From positions 1-49,278 of the forward strand of contig JAFVEZ010000007.1 in the NCBI GenBank assembly GCA_017475745.1: DNA of 49,278 bases. Direction: 5' to 3'. The notes under the pieces are model-generated. The model did no database searches, was not told where the DNA came from, and worked only from the letters and a program-made list of their open reading frames with translations. The position numbers and the translations under genes were made by a program. This document shows, piece after piece, positions 24,976 to 33,808 of this stretch (positions are counted from its first letter, which is position 1; each line of letters opens with the position of its first letter). Source of the DNA: Selenomonadaceae bacterium. GTDB lineage: Bacteria > Bacillota > Negativicutes > Selenomonadales > Selenomonadaceae.

Positions 24976-25251
24976 TCAAGGATTGACAGCCTCTTTGAGA
25001 GCTTTACCAGCCTTGAAGGAAGGCAGCTTTGAAGCTGGGATATCGATCTCTTCGTTGGTCTGAGGGTTGCGACCCTTGCGAGCTGCACGGTTGCGAATCT
25101 CGAAAGTGCCGAAGCCGATGAGTTGAACTTTGTCACCCTCAACGAGTGCCTGTTTGATGGCATCAAAGGTGGTGTTGAGAATCAGATCAGCTTGTTTTTT
25201 GGTGATTTGGGCTTTAGCGGCAACTGTTGCTGCCAATTCTGTTTTGGTCAT
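24976..25251 (-). CDS. hup: HU-family DNA-binding protein
   Basis: A 91-residue HU, the small dimeric nucleoid protein that bends DNA. MTKTELAATVAAKAQITKKQ, GFGTFEIRNRAARKGRNPQT (the DNA-binding arm) and FKAGKALKEAVN match the family at full length. Start ATG 25251 is behind TTTGGAGGT; an upstream in-frame start codon lies before that site. It stands as a single gene on the minus strand, following the YjfB-like gene by 40 bp, and may be cotranscribed with it. Confidence 0.96.
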   Translation of the reverse strand: MTKTELAATVAAKAQITKKQADLILNTTFDAIKQALVEGDKVQLIGFGTFEIRNRAARKGRNPQTNEEIDIPASKLPSFKAGKALKEAVNP

Positions 25252-25291
25252 GTAAAATACCTCCAAATATTTATTTGTAAATTTATGCTAT

Positions 25292-25468
25292 TTAAACGGT
25301 AATATCAATGTTATTGCCGAGATTTGGATCGAGAGAGCCGATATTAAGAGCTTCCTCAATCATCTCAGAATCAGTCTCGATGGCTTTGTCGAGAACTTTA
25401 ATACCAATATCCTGCCAGAGTTGGGCTTGGTGCATATCAACTGACATTGCAGCAATAGACATATCCAT
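25292..25468 (-). CDS. YjfB-like small protein (putative motility family)
   Basis: A 58-residue protein resembling the YjfB family (annotated as putative motility proteins; function unproven): MDMSIAAMSVDMHQAQ followed by an amphipathic helix GIKVLDKAIETDSEMIEEAL and a short tail. ATG 25468 has GGAG 9 bp upstream. No flagellar or chemotaxis genes are nearby. A TTGACA/TATATT promoter precedes it. Family assignment rests on the MSxxQxxxxxxIxVLxKA pattern only. Confidence 0.65.
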   Translation of the reverse strand: MDMSIAAMSVDMHQAQLWQDIGIKVLDKAIETDSEMIEEALNIGSLDPNLGNNIDITV

Positions 25469-25525
25469 ATAAATCAACTCCAATCAGTACTTATTAAAAA
25501 TGGCGTCAAATCAACTGCCTTAAAG

Positions 25526-25554
25526 AATATAGCAGAAAAGGCTTATAATGTCAA
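25526..25554 (-). promoter_or_regulatory. Promoter of the YjfB-like gene (and perhaps hup)
   Basis: TTGACA (25554-25549) and TATATT (25531-25526) with a 17-bp spacer on the minus strand. Confidence 0.7.
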
Positions 25555-25570
25555 GACTTTTCGTATATAT

Positions 25571-26149
25571 TTAGACATTAACTCCATAATTCTTACCAAG
25601 TGATGCTAAACCACCCTCAAAACCGGACCCTATAGCATTAAACTTCCATTCTCCGCCATGACGATAAAGTTCACCAACAACCACAGCCGTCTCGATGGAG
25701 AAATCTTCGCCAAGATCGTAGCGAATAAGCTCATTACCGGTTGTATCATCAACAACACGTATATAAGCATTTTCAACCTGGCCGAAGGACTGCTTGCGCT
25801 CAACGGCCTCATAAATGGTAACGGTGAAGTCAATCTTCGCGATATTCTGTGGTACTTTGGAAAGGTCGATCTTGATCTCCTCATCATCGCCCTCACCTTC
25901 ACCTGTGAGATTGTCACCCATATGCTCAACAGCGCCACTCTTGTGCTTGAGGTTGTTGTAGAAGATAAAATCATCATCGCTTGTGACTTTGCCATTATCA
26001 CCGAGGAGAAATGCTGCGGCGTCAAGGTCGAAGTCAAAACCGCCATCATATTTGTTAGTATCCCAGCCAAGACCGATGAGAACTTTCTTCAGATTAGGAT
26101 TACCCTTTGTGAGATCAACCTTCTGACCTTTACGCAAAGAAACTGCCAT
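25571..26149 (-). CDS. terD: TerD-family protein (tellurite/stress resistance family)
   Basis: A single-domain TerD of 192 residues. [20 protein letters not shown] is the usual N-terminus, [18 protein letters not shown] carries the acidic calcium-binding site, and [23 protein letters not shown] is the C-terminal signature. TerD proteins bind Ca2+ and belong to stress and membrane-associated Ter systems; tellurite resistance is only one phenotype. Start ATG 26149 behind AAAGGTGG. It lies 30 bp after the larger TerD-type gene, so the two form an operon. No TerC, TerB or TerZ gene is adjacent. Confidence 0.9.
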   Translation of the reverse strand: MAVSLRKGQKVDLTKGNPNLKKVLIGLGWDTNKYDGGFDFDLDAAAFLLGDNGKVTSDDDFIFYNNLKHKSGAVEHMGDNLTGEGEGDDEEIKIDLSKVPQNIAKIDFTVTIYEAVERKQSFGQVENAYIRVVDDTTGNELIRYDLGEDFSIETAVVVGELYRHGGEWKFNAIGSGFEGGLASLGKNYGVNV

Positions 26150-26179
26150 GAAAAAAACCACCTTTCAAATTTGTATAAA

Positions 26180-27442
26180 TTATTTTCTTCCAGATACCCA
26201 GCGAAGGCCCCAACCGAAGTCTTGGTCAAGGTATCTAGTTGATTTATAGAATTTAACAATCTTTTCAACGCTGAAAGTGCCGCCGATATTAGTGAGTAGA
26301 GCAATTCCGCAGTTAGGAAGATTGGAGCCGTATTCGTCCATTCTAACGATAATGTCCGGTGAACCTGGACATTTTACAGTCACAACGCCGTCGGCTTCGC
26401 GCCAGTTTGCAATTCCGTCGTAAATAAAGGTAAATACAAGAATACGTTTGATTTTGTCGGCAAACTTGCCGTTGACTCGAATAGTCTCACCTGCAGCATT
26501 AGAACCATTACGGTCATCGCCGTCGAGGGCAATGTAAGGTGGATTATACAAAGAGCCGAATGATTCACCAAGAGCCTGCACAACGCCTTTGTTGCCGTCT
26601 TGAAGCTCATAGAGACAGGCAAGATCAAGATCAATACCTTCGCTTCCAGAAACATCGCCAAATATCCTACTTAAGAAGCCGCCTGACTGTTTCGGTCTTT
26701 GTGGTTGCGACCAGTTAAGATTGATGATGATCTCACCAAGTGCTGCACCTGTCTTGACGAGATTGATCTTCTGCCCTTTCTTGAGTTCAATTTTCTTGGG
26801 CGGTGGTGTTGAAGGCATTATTGGTGTCGGTAAGGACCTTACAGACCTTGCACTCGGTGGATCCAACTTGATCGGCTGTCGTGGAGAGCGTTTTACGTCG
26901 ACTTTAGCAGTCTCAACCTTTGATGGCGGTGAAGTATTGGAATCACTAACATCAACGCCAAAGTTCTTGCAAAGAGCTTCAAGTCCACCCTTAAATCCTG
27001 CACCTACGGCATTAAATTTCCATTCACCCTTGTGACGGTAAATCTCTGCGACAACGATTGCCGTTTCGACTGATAGATTGTTGCCAAAACCGAAAGTCAG
27101 AATATCATTGACAGTGATAGAAGTGTCTCTAACTTGGGCAAACTTATGGTTAGAGTATATTGTAAGGGTTATGGCAATCTTGTTGATCGAAGCCGGTACT
27201 TTTGGCAAATCTATAGTTATTTGACTGTCCTGGAGACGAATACATTGCGAAGAATGGACAGGATTGCTATAGAATACGAAGTCATCATCAGAAGCGACTT
27301 TGCCGTTATCTCCTAGTAAAAAAGCCGAGGAATCAAGCTCAACACCAGAATCAGCCTGCCACTTTAGCTTGATAGAGAGAAGAGACAGCCCAGGATTGCC
27401 CTTGGTTAAATCGACTTTCTGACCCTTTTTTAAAGTGAGCAT
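26180..27442 (-). CDS. Two-domain TerD-family protein
   Basis: A 420-residue protein with two TerD-like domains. The first (about 1-170) starts [19 protein letters not shown], keeps [12 protein letters not shown] and IYRHKGEWKFNAVGAGFKGG. A Pro/Ser/Lys-rich linker follows (about 170-220). The second (about 222-420) starts IELKKGQKINLVKTG and has GIDLDLACLYELQDG and an altered C-terminus, resembling TerA/TerF-type proteins. In domain 1 the acidic DLDA site is changed to ELDSSA, so its calcium binding may be weak. Start ATG 27442 lies close to AGGTGG; an ATG at 27457 lacks a ribosome binding site. It begins 40 bp after the polyamine gene and may be transcribed with it. Confidence 0.85.
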   Translation of the reverse strand: MLTLKKGQKVDLTKGNPGLSLLSIKLKWQADSGVELDSSAFLLGDNGKVASDDDFVFYSNPVHSSQCIRLQDSQITIDLPKVPASINKIAITLTIYSNHKFAQVRDTSITVNDILTFGFGNNLSVETAIVVAEIYRHKGEWKFNAVGAGFKGGLEALCKNFGVDVSDSNTSPPSKVETAKVDVKRSPRQPIKLDPPSARSVRSLPTPIMPSTPPPKKIELKKGQKINLVKTGAALGEIIINLNWSQPQRPKQSGGFLSRIFGDVSGSEGIDLDLACLYELQDGNKGVVQALGESFGSLYNPPYIALDGDDRNGSNAAGETIRVNGKFADKIKRILVFTFIYDGIANWREADGVVTVKCPGSPDIIVRMDEYGSNLPNCGIALLTNIGGTFSVEKIVKFYKSTRYLDQDFGWGLRWVSGRK

Positions 27443-27481
27443 CAAACCACCTGCCATTCTAACGTGAATGTATATTGAAGA

Positions 27482-28684
27482 TCACTCTACAACGTCAGGA
27501 TTGAAAGACTCCTGCCAAGGAAGACCGAACTTATTGAGAGCGTCCATAAACGGATCAGGATCAAACTCCTCGATATTGTGTACGCCTTTTAAGTTCCACT
27601 TGCCGGTGACTAACATCATTGCGCCGATCATTGCTGGCACACCAGTCGTATAAGCCACTGCCTGTGAACCGACTTCACGATAGCAAGATTCATGATCGCA
27701 GACATTGTAGAGATAGTAGTCTTTCGGTTTGCCGTCCTTGGTGCCGTGGAAGATACAGCCAATATTGGTTTTGCCCTTAGTACGCGCTCCAAGGCTTGCA
27801 GGATCAGGCAGGACGGCTTGGAGGAATTGCAGAGGAATGATGTCATGTCCTTGAAACTTGATAGGCTCAATGCTTGTCATACCGACATTCTCAAGGCAGC
27901 GCAGATGTCTCAAGTAGCTCTCACCAAAGGTCATAAAGAAGCGGATACGCTTAAGACCTGGAATATTCTTGACGATTGATTCCATCTCTTCATGGTGGAT
28001 CAAGTACATATCTTTGTTGCCGACTTCTGGGAAGTTGTAGACACGCTTAATGGCCATTGATTCCGTCTCGACCCATTTGCCGTCCTCATAGTACATACCA
28101 GGCGCAGTAACTTCACGGATATTTATCTCAGGGTTGAAGTTAGTAGCAAAAGGATAACCATGGTCGCCGGCGTTGCAATCAAGAATGTCAATGGTTTCAA
28201 TAGTGTCGAAGTGGTGTTTATAAGCATATGCACAGAAGACACCCGTTACACCGGGATCAAATCCACTGCCAAGCAGGGCAGTGATATTAGCCGCCTTGAA
28301 TCTATCGTTAAATTCCCATTGCTCCTTGTAGGAGAATTGAGGTATCTCTTCTGATTCATAATTGGCAGTATCAAGATAGTTGACTTTAGTCCTCAAGCAA
28401 GCTTCCATTATCTTCAAATCTTGATACGGCAGAGCAAGATTTACCACTACATCGGGCTTGAAGTTGTTGATAATCGCAACAGTCTCCTCAATATTGTTGG
28501 CATCAAGTTGAGCTGTCGAAATTTTTGTGGAAGTCTTGCCGTCAAGCTTTGCTTTGAGTGCATCACACTTAGATTTAGTTCTACTCGCAATGCAAATCTC
28601 ATCAAATACTTCATAGTTCTGTACACATTTGTGAATTGCAACAGATGCAACTGCACCGCAGCCAATGATTAATGCTTTCGCCAT
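27482..28684 (-). CDS. Carboxynorspermidine dehydrogenase (saccharopine dehydrogenase family)
   Basis: A 400-residue protein of the saccharopine dehydrogenase-like family in the version that makes carboxynorspermidine or carboxyspermidine from aspartate semialdehyde and a diamine. It opens with the NAD(P)-binding MAKALIIGCGAVASVAIHKC (GxGxxx) and has LGSGFDPGVTGVFCAYAYKH, typical of this enzyme. The product is decarboxylated by NspC to norspermidine or spermidine; nspC is not in the window. Start ATG 28684 behind AGGAGGT. Together with the agmatinase at 1410-2273 it indicates active polyamine synthesis. True saccharopine dehydrogenase is the alternative but less likely. Confidence 0.85.
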   Translation of the reverse strand: MAKALIIGCGAVASVAIHKCVQNYEVFDEICIASRTKSKCDALKAKLDGKTSTKISTAQLDANNIEETVAIINNFKPDVVVNLALPYQDLKIMEACLRTKVNYLDTANYESEEIPQFSYKEQWEFNDRFKAANITALLGSGFDPGVTGVFCAYAYKHHFDTIETIDILDCNAGDHGYPFATNFNPEINIREVTAPGMYYEDGKWVETESMAIKRVYNFPEVGNKDMYLIHHEEMESIVKNIPGLKRIRFFMTFGESYLRHLRCLENVGMTSIEPIKFQGHDIIPLQFLQAVLPDPASLGARTKGKTNIGCIFHGTKDGKPKDYYLYNVCDHESCYREVGSQAVAYTTGVPAMIGAMMLVTGKWNLKGVHNIEEFDPDPFMDALNKFGLPWQESFNPDVVE

Positions 28685-28741
28685 TTCCCAACCTCCTATA
28701 ATCAACGTTACTAACATTGGAAACGAGTTATTGTTGACTTT

Positions 28742-28770
28742 ATTATAATATTTGCTGCCGAATGTGTCAA
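28742..28770 (-). promoter_or_regulatory. Promoter of the carboxynorspermidine dehydrogenase gene
   Basis: Perfect consensus: TTGACA (28770-28765), 17-bp spacer, TATAAT (28747-28742) on the minus strand, about 58 bp before the ATG. Confidence 0.85.
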
Positions 28771-28825
28771 CCTTATAGCAACTATCTTGATTAAATGCTA
28801 CAACAATAGTGACAAGTTTGAAATA

Positions 28826-28860
28826 CAAAAAGTCCGCACACAGCGAAAATTGTGGCGGAT
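28826..28860 (-). terminator. Terminator of the addA/carboxypeptidase transcript
   Basis: On the minus strand ATCCGCCACA and TGTGCGGAC pair with one bulge and are followed by TTTTTGTATT. It lies about 47 bp after the carboxypeptidase stop codon. Confidence 0.8.
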
Positions 28861-28906
28861 AAGTGCTATTATCTATATTCTCACGTTCTGTTCAATGTCT
28901 TCTTGA

Positions 28907-30070
28907 CTATGCAAAGAAAGCGCCCAAGACATTTTGTGCAATCGTTACGACCGGTGCCGCAAATCCGACAAGTTTTGAGAGGACACTAAATCCTCTTTCC
29001 ACGGACTCTTCTGCAATCATAGGAACACTTGCCACGACTTCACCGTCATACTTCAATCGCGCATATCCTAGAGTCTTTCCCTGTCTTATGGGCGCTTCTG
29101 CCATCTCCGGCAGCTCATAGACTATCTTTAACTTTTTTGTGTCTTCGCCATCAAGCAATGGAAAGTTCAAGTCCTCAAGGGGTCTCACATGAACGGTAGC
29201 CTGCACGCCGTTTTGGACGAAGACGATTTTGCTCACTCTGTCTTTGTTGAGTACCTTAGTCATCTTCACGACATCAAAGCCATAATCCAGCAGCTTGGCG
29301 GTATCGTCAAAGCGAGTGCGAGTGTCCGGTGAGTGCATTATTATTGCAATGAGTTCCGTGCTTCCGCGCATTGCCGATCCAGCAAAACAGCCGCCTGCCG
29401 CATTTGTCCAGCCGGTCTTAATGCCATTCATTCCAGTATAGTATTCCAACATCTCGTTAGTAGTGATGGCTACGTCCATTTTATTTGAAGGCGAACTCCA
29501 ATGTATAGGCTCCTCGATTGCTGAGACTATCTTTCTAAAGTCAGGCATCTTCATTCCATACATCGCTATTTTGGCCATATCCCTTGCGGTTGAATAGTGG
29601 TTTCTGTTCGGAAGACCATTGGGATTGACGAAGTTGGTATTTGTACAGCCAAGCTCTGCAGCCTTCTCGTTCATTGCAGCAGCAAACTGTGGCACACTTC
29701 CCGATACTGCCTGTGCAACGGCAATCGCGGCACCATTGTCAGAGACCATCATCATTCCCAATAGAAGTTCGTCAGCCTGCATCACATCGCCAGGCTTCCA
29801 TTGGAAGCTGTTGTCTTCCGCATAGACAGCGGCATTGCTGAGTGGGATTAAGGTCTTTCTTGGTAACTGCTCCAGACCCAATATACAAGTCATCATCTTT
29901 GTCATGCTTGCAGGTGGCCGCACTTGATCGGCATTCTTTTCGTAAATGACGCGACCCGTACCAGACTCAATCAATATTGCCGCATCTGCCTGTATGATCG
30001 GTTCTACTGGTTGTGCTGCTGCCACTGAGACACTGAACAGCATTACCAACATCATCAAAAGTATTCGCAA
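28907..30070 (-). CDS. D-alanyl-D-alanine carboxypeptidase (S11, low-molecular-weight PBP)
   Basis: A 387-residue DacA/DacF-type enzyme that trims the terminal D-Ala from peptidoglycan peptides outside the inner membrane. A signal peptide covers about residues 1-19 (ends SVAAAQ). Active-site motifs are SMTK (Ser55, Lys58), SDN (110-112) and KTG (218-220). The C-terminal part (about 275-350) is the beta-rich PBP5-like domain, followed by a hydrophobic or amphipathic tail (about 362-387) for membrane attachment. Start placed at TTG 30070, 9 bp after AGGAG; TTG 30079 in the same frame overlaps the addA stop but also that ribosome binding site. Its overlap with addA implies cotranscription. Confidence 0.92.
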   Translation of the reverse strand: MRILLMMLVMLFSVSVAAAQPVEPIIQADAAILIESGTGRVIYEKNADQVRPPASMTKMMTCILGLEQLPRKTLIPLSNAAVYAEDNSFQWKPGDVMQADELLLGMMMVSDNGAAIAVAQAVSGSVPQFAAAMNEKAAELGCTNTNFVNPNGLPNRNHYSTARDMAKIAMYGMKMPDFRKIVSAIEEPIHWSSPSNKMDVAITTNEMLEYYTGMNGIKTGWTNAAGGCFAGSAMRGSTELIAIIMHSPDTRTRFDDTAKLLDYGFDVVKMTKVLNKDRVSKIVFVQNGVQATVHVRPLEDLNFPLLDGEDTKKLKIVYELPEMAEAPIRQGKTLGYARLKYDGEVVASVPMIAEESVERGFSVLSKLVGFAAPVVTIAQNVLGAFFA

Positions 30071-30075
30071 CGCCC

Positions 30076-33000
30076 TCAACTCCTACCATTGTTAGATACA
30101 TCTATCAAGACATCTCCACTGAGCATATACAGATACTTTTCTGATATACTCTTGTGCAGAATAGCTTCAATCGCTTCGCTGTAAAGTTCTATCTGCAATT
30201 TATACTTTTCTTTAATGAGTTCAGCCGCTACATCGTCACCATTCGTAATCCTATCGGTCTTATAGTCAATCAACACGAAGTCATCTCCGTCTCTGAAGAG
30301 TACATCAACGATACCTTGAATAAATATCTTGTCGTCAACCTTAGGAAAGAATCGTGACGCATCAATAAGTCGACTGAATGGCAATTCTCTGTAAACTTCC
30401 TTACTTGCCAACATTCTCCTGCCAATCTTACTCTTGAAAAATTTGGCGGCGTTATTCTTGCGAATAATTCCCGCTTGCTCAACGGTAAATATCTTCTGCG
30501 CGATCATTTCGTCAATCTGCTGTGTAATACCCTTGGCACTTAAGTCGCGCTTGAGGTCGAGCCGCTGCATTACGCTGTGCATTAATGTACCGTACTCAGC
30601 GCCGGTCAATCTCTTACTTTGCTCAAAGTCAGGGCGCTTGTAGATAATTTCCTCATCTTCCTCGTTGATGACTATCTCTTTACTGCTCTCGTCGTAGTCA
30701 TCAATGAGATTGTTTGTAATCTCTTCGTCATATTCGACACGTTGTTTCAATTCAGTGACGGACATCTTGGAAGGAATACTCTTACTTGTCAGTGTGGACA
30801 TTTTACGTGCAAGCAAAGACATATCCGGCTTGATCTCTTCAACTGTTCTTTCGACTGCTTCGGCTATGACGACACTGTTCGCGTTGACATTAATGACACT
30901 TATGCAGTCAGTCTCTTTTGAAAGTGCAAGAAGTAGCCAATCGAGGAAGGTGTTTGCTGAGAGTGCCGCAAAACCGGGTATCCTATCAACATTGCCGTAA
31001 CGCTGATACCTGGCATGCTTCTTGTCGTTGCCCTTCTTGGTGGCAACTAATATCAACTTCTCTCTTGCACGCGTCATAGCAACATAGAGTATTCGTAATT
31101 CCTCGGCCTTTTGCTCTTCAAGGTTCTTTTGAGCAATAACTTGGCGCGCGAAAGTCGGGTACCTCAACGGCTCATTCTTGAGAGTGATATAAGGTCCTAT
31201 TCCCAATTCGCGATGTTTTAACAATAGAGCGGCGCTGTCCTCATTAGTGTTAAATTGCTTGCCAAGCTCAATGACGAAGACGACAGGGAACTCAAGGCCC
31301 TTGCTCTTGTGGATTGTCATCACGCGTACAACGTCCTCGTTCTCACCAAGTGTCCTAGCAACTGCAAGGTCAGTGTTGAGTTCTTTGATTTTACTGACAA
31401 ATTTGAGAAAGCGTGAAAGTCCTCTGAAGGTTGTCGCTTCATAAGCTGCAGCACGATCAACCAACATTCTGAGATTCGCTTGTCTTACCACACCTTCAGG
31501 AAGACCGCCAACATAATCATAGTAACCTGTCTCACGATAGATAGTTGAAAGCAGCTCCGGAACACTAACTATCCTCGACAGCTCTCGCCAGGCGTTCACT
31601 TTTTGTAAGAATATCCTGGTTTTATCCATCAATTCTTCCGACAGATTAAGTGGATTCAATTCAACTGAAGAAGCAGAAGCGGTTATCAATGCAGTGAAGA
31701 GGTCTTCACGTCTCTTTTCTATCTTCAGAAGCGCCAAGTCCTCTGCTGTAAAGTTTCCAATCGGCGAGAGCATAACGGCAGCAAGTGGTATATCCTGCCT
31801 GGCGTTCTCAAGGACATTAAGAAGTGACAAAATGACCTTTATCTCCAATGCTTGAAAATACGTCTCATCGCCCATTGCATAGGCAGGAATATTATTCTTC
31901 TGCAGAACTTCCATAAGTGCAGCTGGGTTTTTCTTTGAGCGGCGCAATATTACAATATCGCGATATTTGATTGTGCGATACTTATTTTCCTCTTTATCAT
32001 AAACTTGAGTATTGATGTTAATCATTTCCTTGATGCGATCGGCAATTACCTGTGCTTCACGCTCAATACTCAATATATCCTCAGTATTTTGAGGACTGTC
32101 ATCATCGTTATCGTTGCTTTTCTTGTTTTCAATCAAATAAAATTCCGTAGGCGTATCCAAAAGGCCAGCAATGCCCGTAGTATAGTTCATTCCATAGTAC
32201 AGGCGAGCATCGTCAGTATAATCAATTTCCATTGATTCTGAATTCATAAGGCGCTCAAAGATAAAATTGACGGAATCAAGCACCTCACATCTGCTTCTGA
32301 AGTTCTTGGAAAGATCAATTCTCAGACAGTCACTGTATTTTTGAGCTTTTTCGTTGTTTTCCTCATAGTCACTTGTAGTCGGATACTTGTTGTATTTATC
32401 AAGGAACAGCGAAGGGTCAGCCATTCGGAACTTATAAATACTCTGCTTAACGTCACCGACAGCAAAAAAATTAGCCTTATCTTCGTCGGCAATTTTTTTG
32501 AGGATGGCTTCCTGCACACCGTTAGTATCTTGGTATTCGTCAACCATGACGGCTTGATACTTTTTGCGAAGAGCATTGGCTATCTTTTTATCTGAGAGAA
32601 TCTCTAGTGCAAAATGTTCCATATCGCTGAAGTCAATTATACCTCTCTCATGTTTGGCAGCAATAAGTGCTTCTGAAAATTCTATAGTCACATTGACAAG
32701 AGTCTCGACTGATGGCCTAATATTTCTTAAATCGTCGAGTAGTTCCTGTTCTGAAGCAAAGAAGTACCTCTTTTGAAGGTTCTCTACGGCTTCCTTGTAT
32801 TCTTTGCGGCTATCAGTCAAGAGTCCCCAAGCAACTCTATCGGCTTTTCCAGGATTACCTATATTATCGAATATCTTACCATCGGGTGGATTTAGCAAAT
32901 CAAAGATTTTTCCCCAATTACCAGACTTGTAGGCCTTTGTCAAGGGCAATATGACATCGTACATATCTTTTTCAATTTTATCTATCTTGATTTTAGTATC

Positions 33001-33717
33001 AAGTGCAAGCTCAAGATTGATTTTACATTCGTCAAAAGCAGCGTCAAGAATAAATCCTATGTGCTTCATTGCCGAAGCATACCAAATAGTATCTTTGAGT
33101 GTTGCGTTGTCAGCTATATCAAATGACGCAACTAAAGACTCTAACCATTCTTTTGGATTAGGCTGACTACGTGAATACTCATAGAGACTTAAGATTATTT
33201 CATGAAGCTTGTCGTCACCTTTTTCAGTGCCACCGAAGTCATCGGTGAATCGTTGAAAATTCTCACTTTCTTCACCATACTTACTCTCAAACAACTCTTC
33301 AATTACATCTTGCTTAATGAGATTTAATTCCTGCTCATCAGCTACGCGAAACTTTGGGTCCAGGTCTATCTTGGAGAAGTTCCTCTTTAAGATCATTTGG
33401 CAGAAAGAGTGCATCGTCATTATTGATGCGCCGGACAAAAGGACCACTTGCCGCTCTAAACGTTTTAGAGTCTCGAAGTCATTATTTGCCCTCAACTCTT
33501 CCGTTAGAGCGGAATGGATTCGTGAGCGCATTTCTTGTGCTGCAGCATTGGTAAAAGTCACCACAAGTAACTTATCGACATCGCAGTCTCCCGCTAAAAT
33601 GAGCTGTTTTATTCTCTCAACCAAAACTTTCGTCTTGCCTGATCCTGCTGCTGCTGCGACTAACAAGTTTTTACCTCTGGTCACAACAGCAGCTTTTTGC
33701 TCGTTTGTAAGTACCAT
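30076..33717 (-). CDS. addA: ATP-dependent helicase/nuclease subunit A
   Basis: A 1213-residue AddA, the UvrD-like helicase and nuclease subunit of the AddAB double-strand break repair complex. MVLTNEQKAAVV (Q motif) is followed by Walker A AAAGSGKT (22-29), VMVDEYQDTN (motif II), VMTIHKSKGLEFPVVF (motif V region) and YVAMTRAREKL (motif VI). The C-terminal RecB-like nuclease keeps GIVDVLFRDG and VLIDYKTD. Start ATG 33717 has GGTGG 7 bp upstream. The usual partner addB normally lies directly upstream, but here that place is taken by a glycosyltransferase, so addB must be elsewhere. Confidence 0.95.
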   Translation of the reverse strand: MVLTNEQKAAVVTRGKNLLVAAAAGSGKTKVLVERIKQLILAGDCDVDKLLVVTFTNAAAQEMRSRIHSALTEELRANNDFETLKRLERQVVLLSGASIMTMHSFCQMILKRNFSKIDLDPKFRVADEQELNLIKQDVIEELFESKYGEESENFQRFTDDFGGTEKGDDKLHEIILSLYEYSRSQPNPKEWLESLVASFDIADNATLKDTIWYASAMKHIGFILDAAFDECKINLELALDTKIKIDKIEKDMYDVILPLTKAYKSGNWGKIFDLLNPPDGKIFDNIGNPGKADRVAWGLLTDSRKEYKEAVENLQKRYFFASEQELLDDLRNIRPSVETLVNVTIEFSEALIAAKHERGIIDFSDMEHFALEILSDKKIANALRKKYQAVMVDEYQDTNGVQEAILKKIADEDKANFFAVGDVKQSIYKFRMADPSLFLDKYNKYPTTSDYEENNEKAQKYSDCLRIDLSKNFRSRCEVLDSVNFIFERLMNSESMEIDYTDDARLYYGMNYTTGIAGLLDTPTEFYLIENKKSNDNDDDSPQNTEDILSIEREAQVIADRIKEMININTQVYDKEENKYRTIKYRDIVILRRSKKNPAALMEVLQKNNIPAYAMGDETYFQALEIKVILSLLNVLENARQDIPLAAVMLSPIGNFTAEDLALLKIEKRREDLFTALITASASSVELNPLNLSEELMDKTRIFLQKVNAWRELSRIVSVPELLSTIYRETGYYDYVGGLPEGVVRQANLRMLVDRAAAYEATTFRGLSRFLKFVSKIKELNTDLAVARTLGENEDVVRVMTIHKSKGLEFPVVFVIELGKQFNTNEDSAALLLKHRELGIGPYITLKNEPLRYPTFARQVIAQKNLEEQKAEELRILYVAMTRAREKLILVATKKGNDKKHARYQRYGNVDRIPGFAALSANTFLDWLLLALSKETDCISVINVNANSVVIAEAVERTVEEIKPDMSLLARKMSTLTSKSIPSKMSVTELKQRVEYDEEITNNLIDDYDESSKEIVINEEDEEIIYKRPDFEQSKRLTGAEYGTLMHSVMQRLDLKRDLSAKGITQQIDEMIAQKIFTVEQAGIIRKNNAAKFFKSKIGRRMLASKEVYRELPFSRLIDASRFFPKVDDKIFIQGIVDVLFRDGDDFVLIDYKTDRITNGDDVAAELIKEKYKLQIELYSEAIEAILHKSISEKYLYMLSGDVLIDVSNNGRS

Positions 33718-33808
33718 TGCCACACCACCTGATAAAGAGTGAGAGTATTAGGACTAATTATCAAGTAAAGATAATTGCTCATTGATCCCAATACACTGCT
33801 CCTAAAAG

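Noticed and set aside
25292..25468. Phage or toxin peptide interpretation of the 58-residue gene next to hup
   Set aside because: The residue pattern fits the YjfB family better and there is no hydrophobic span or partner antitoxin.
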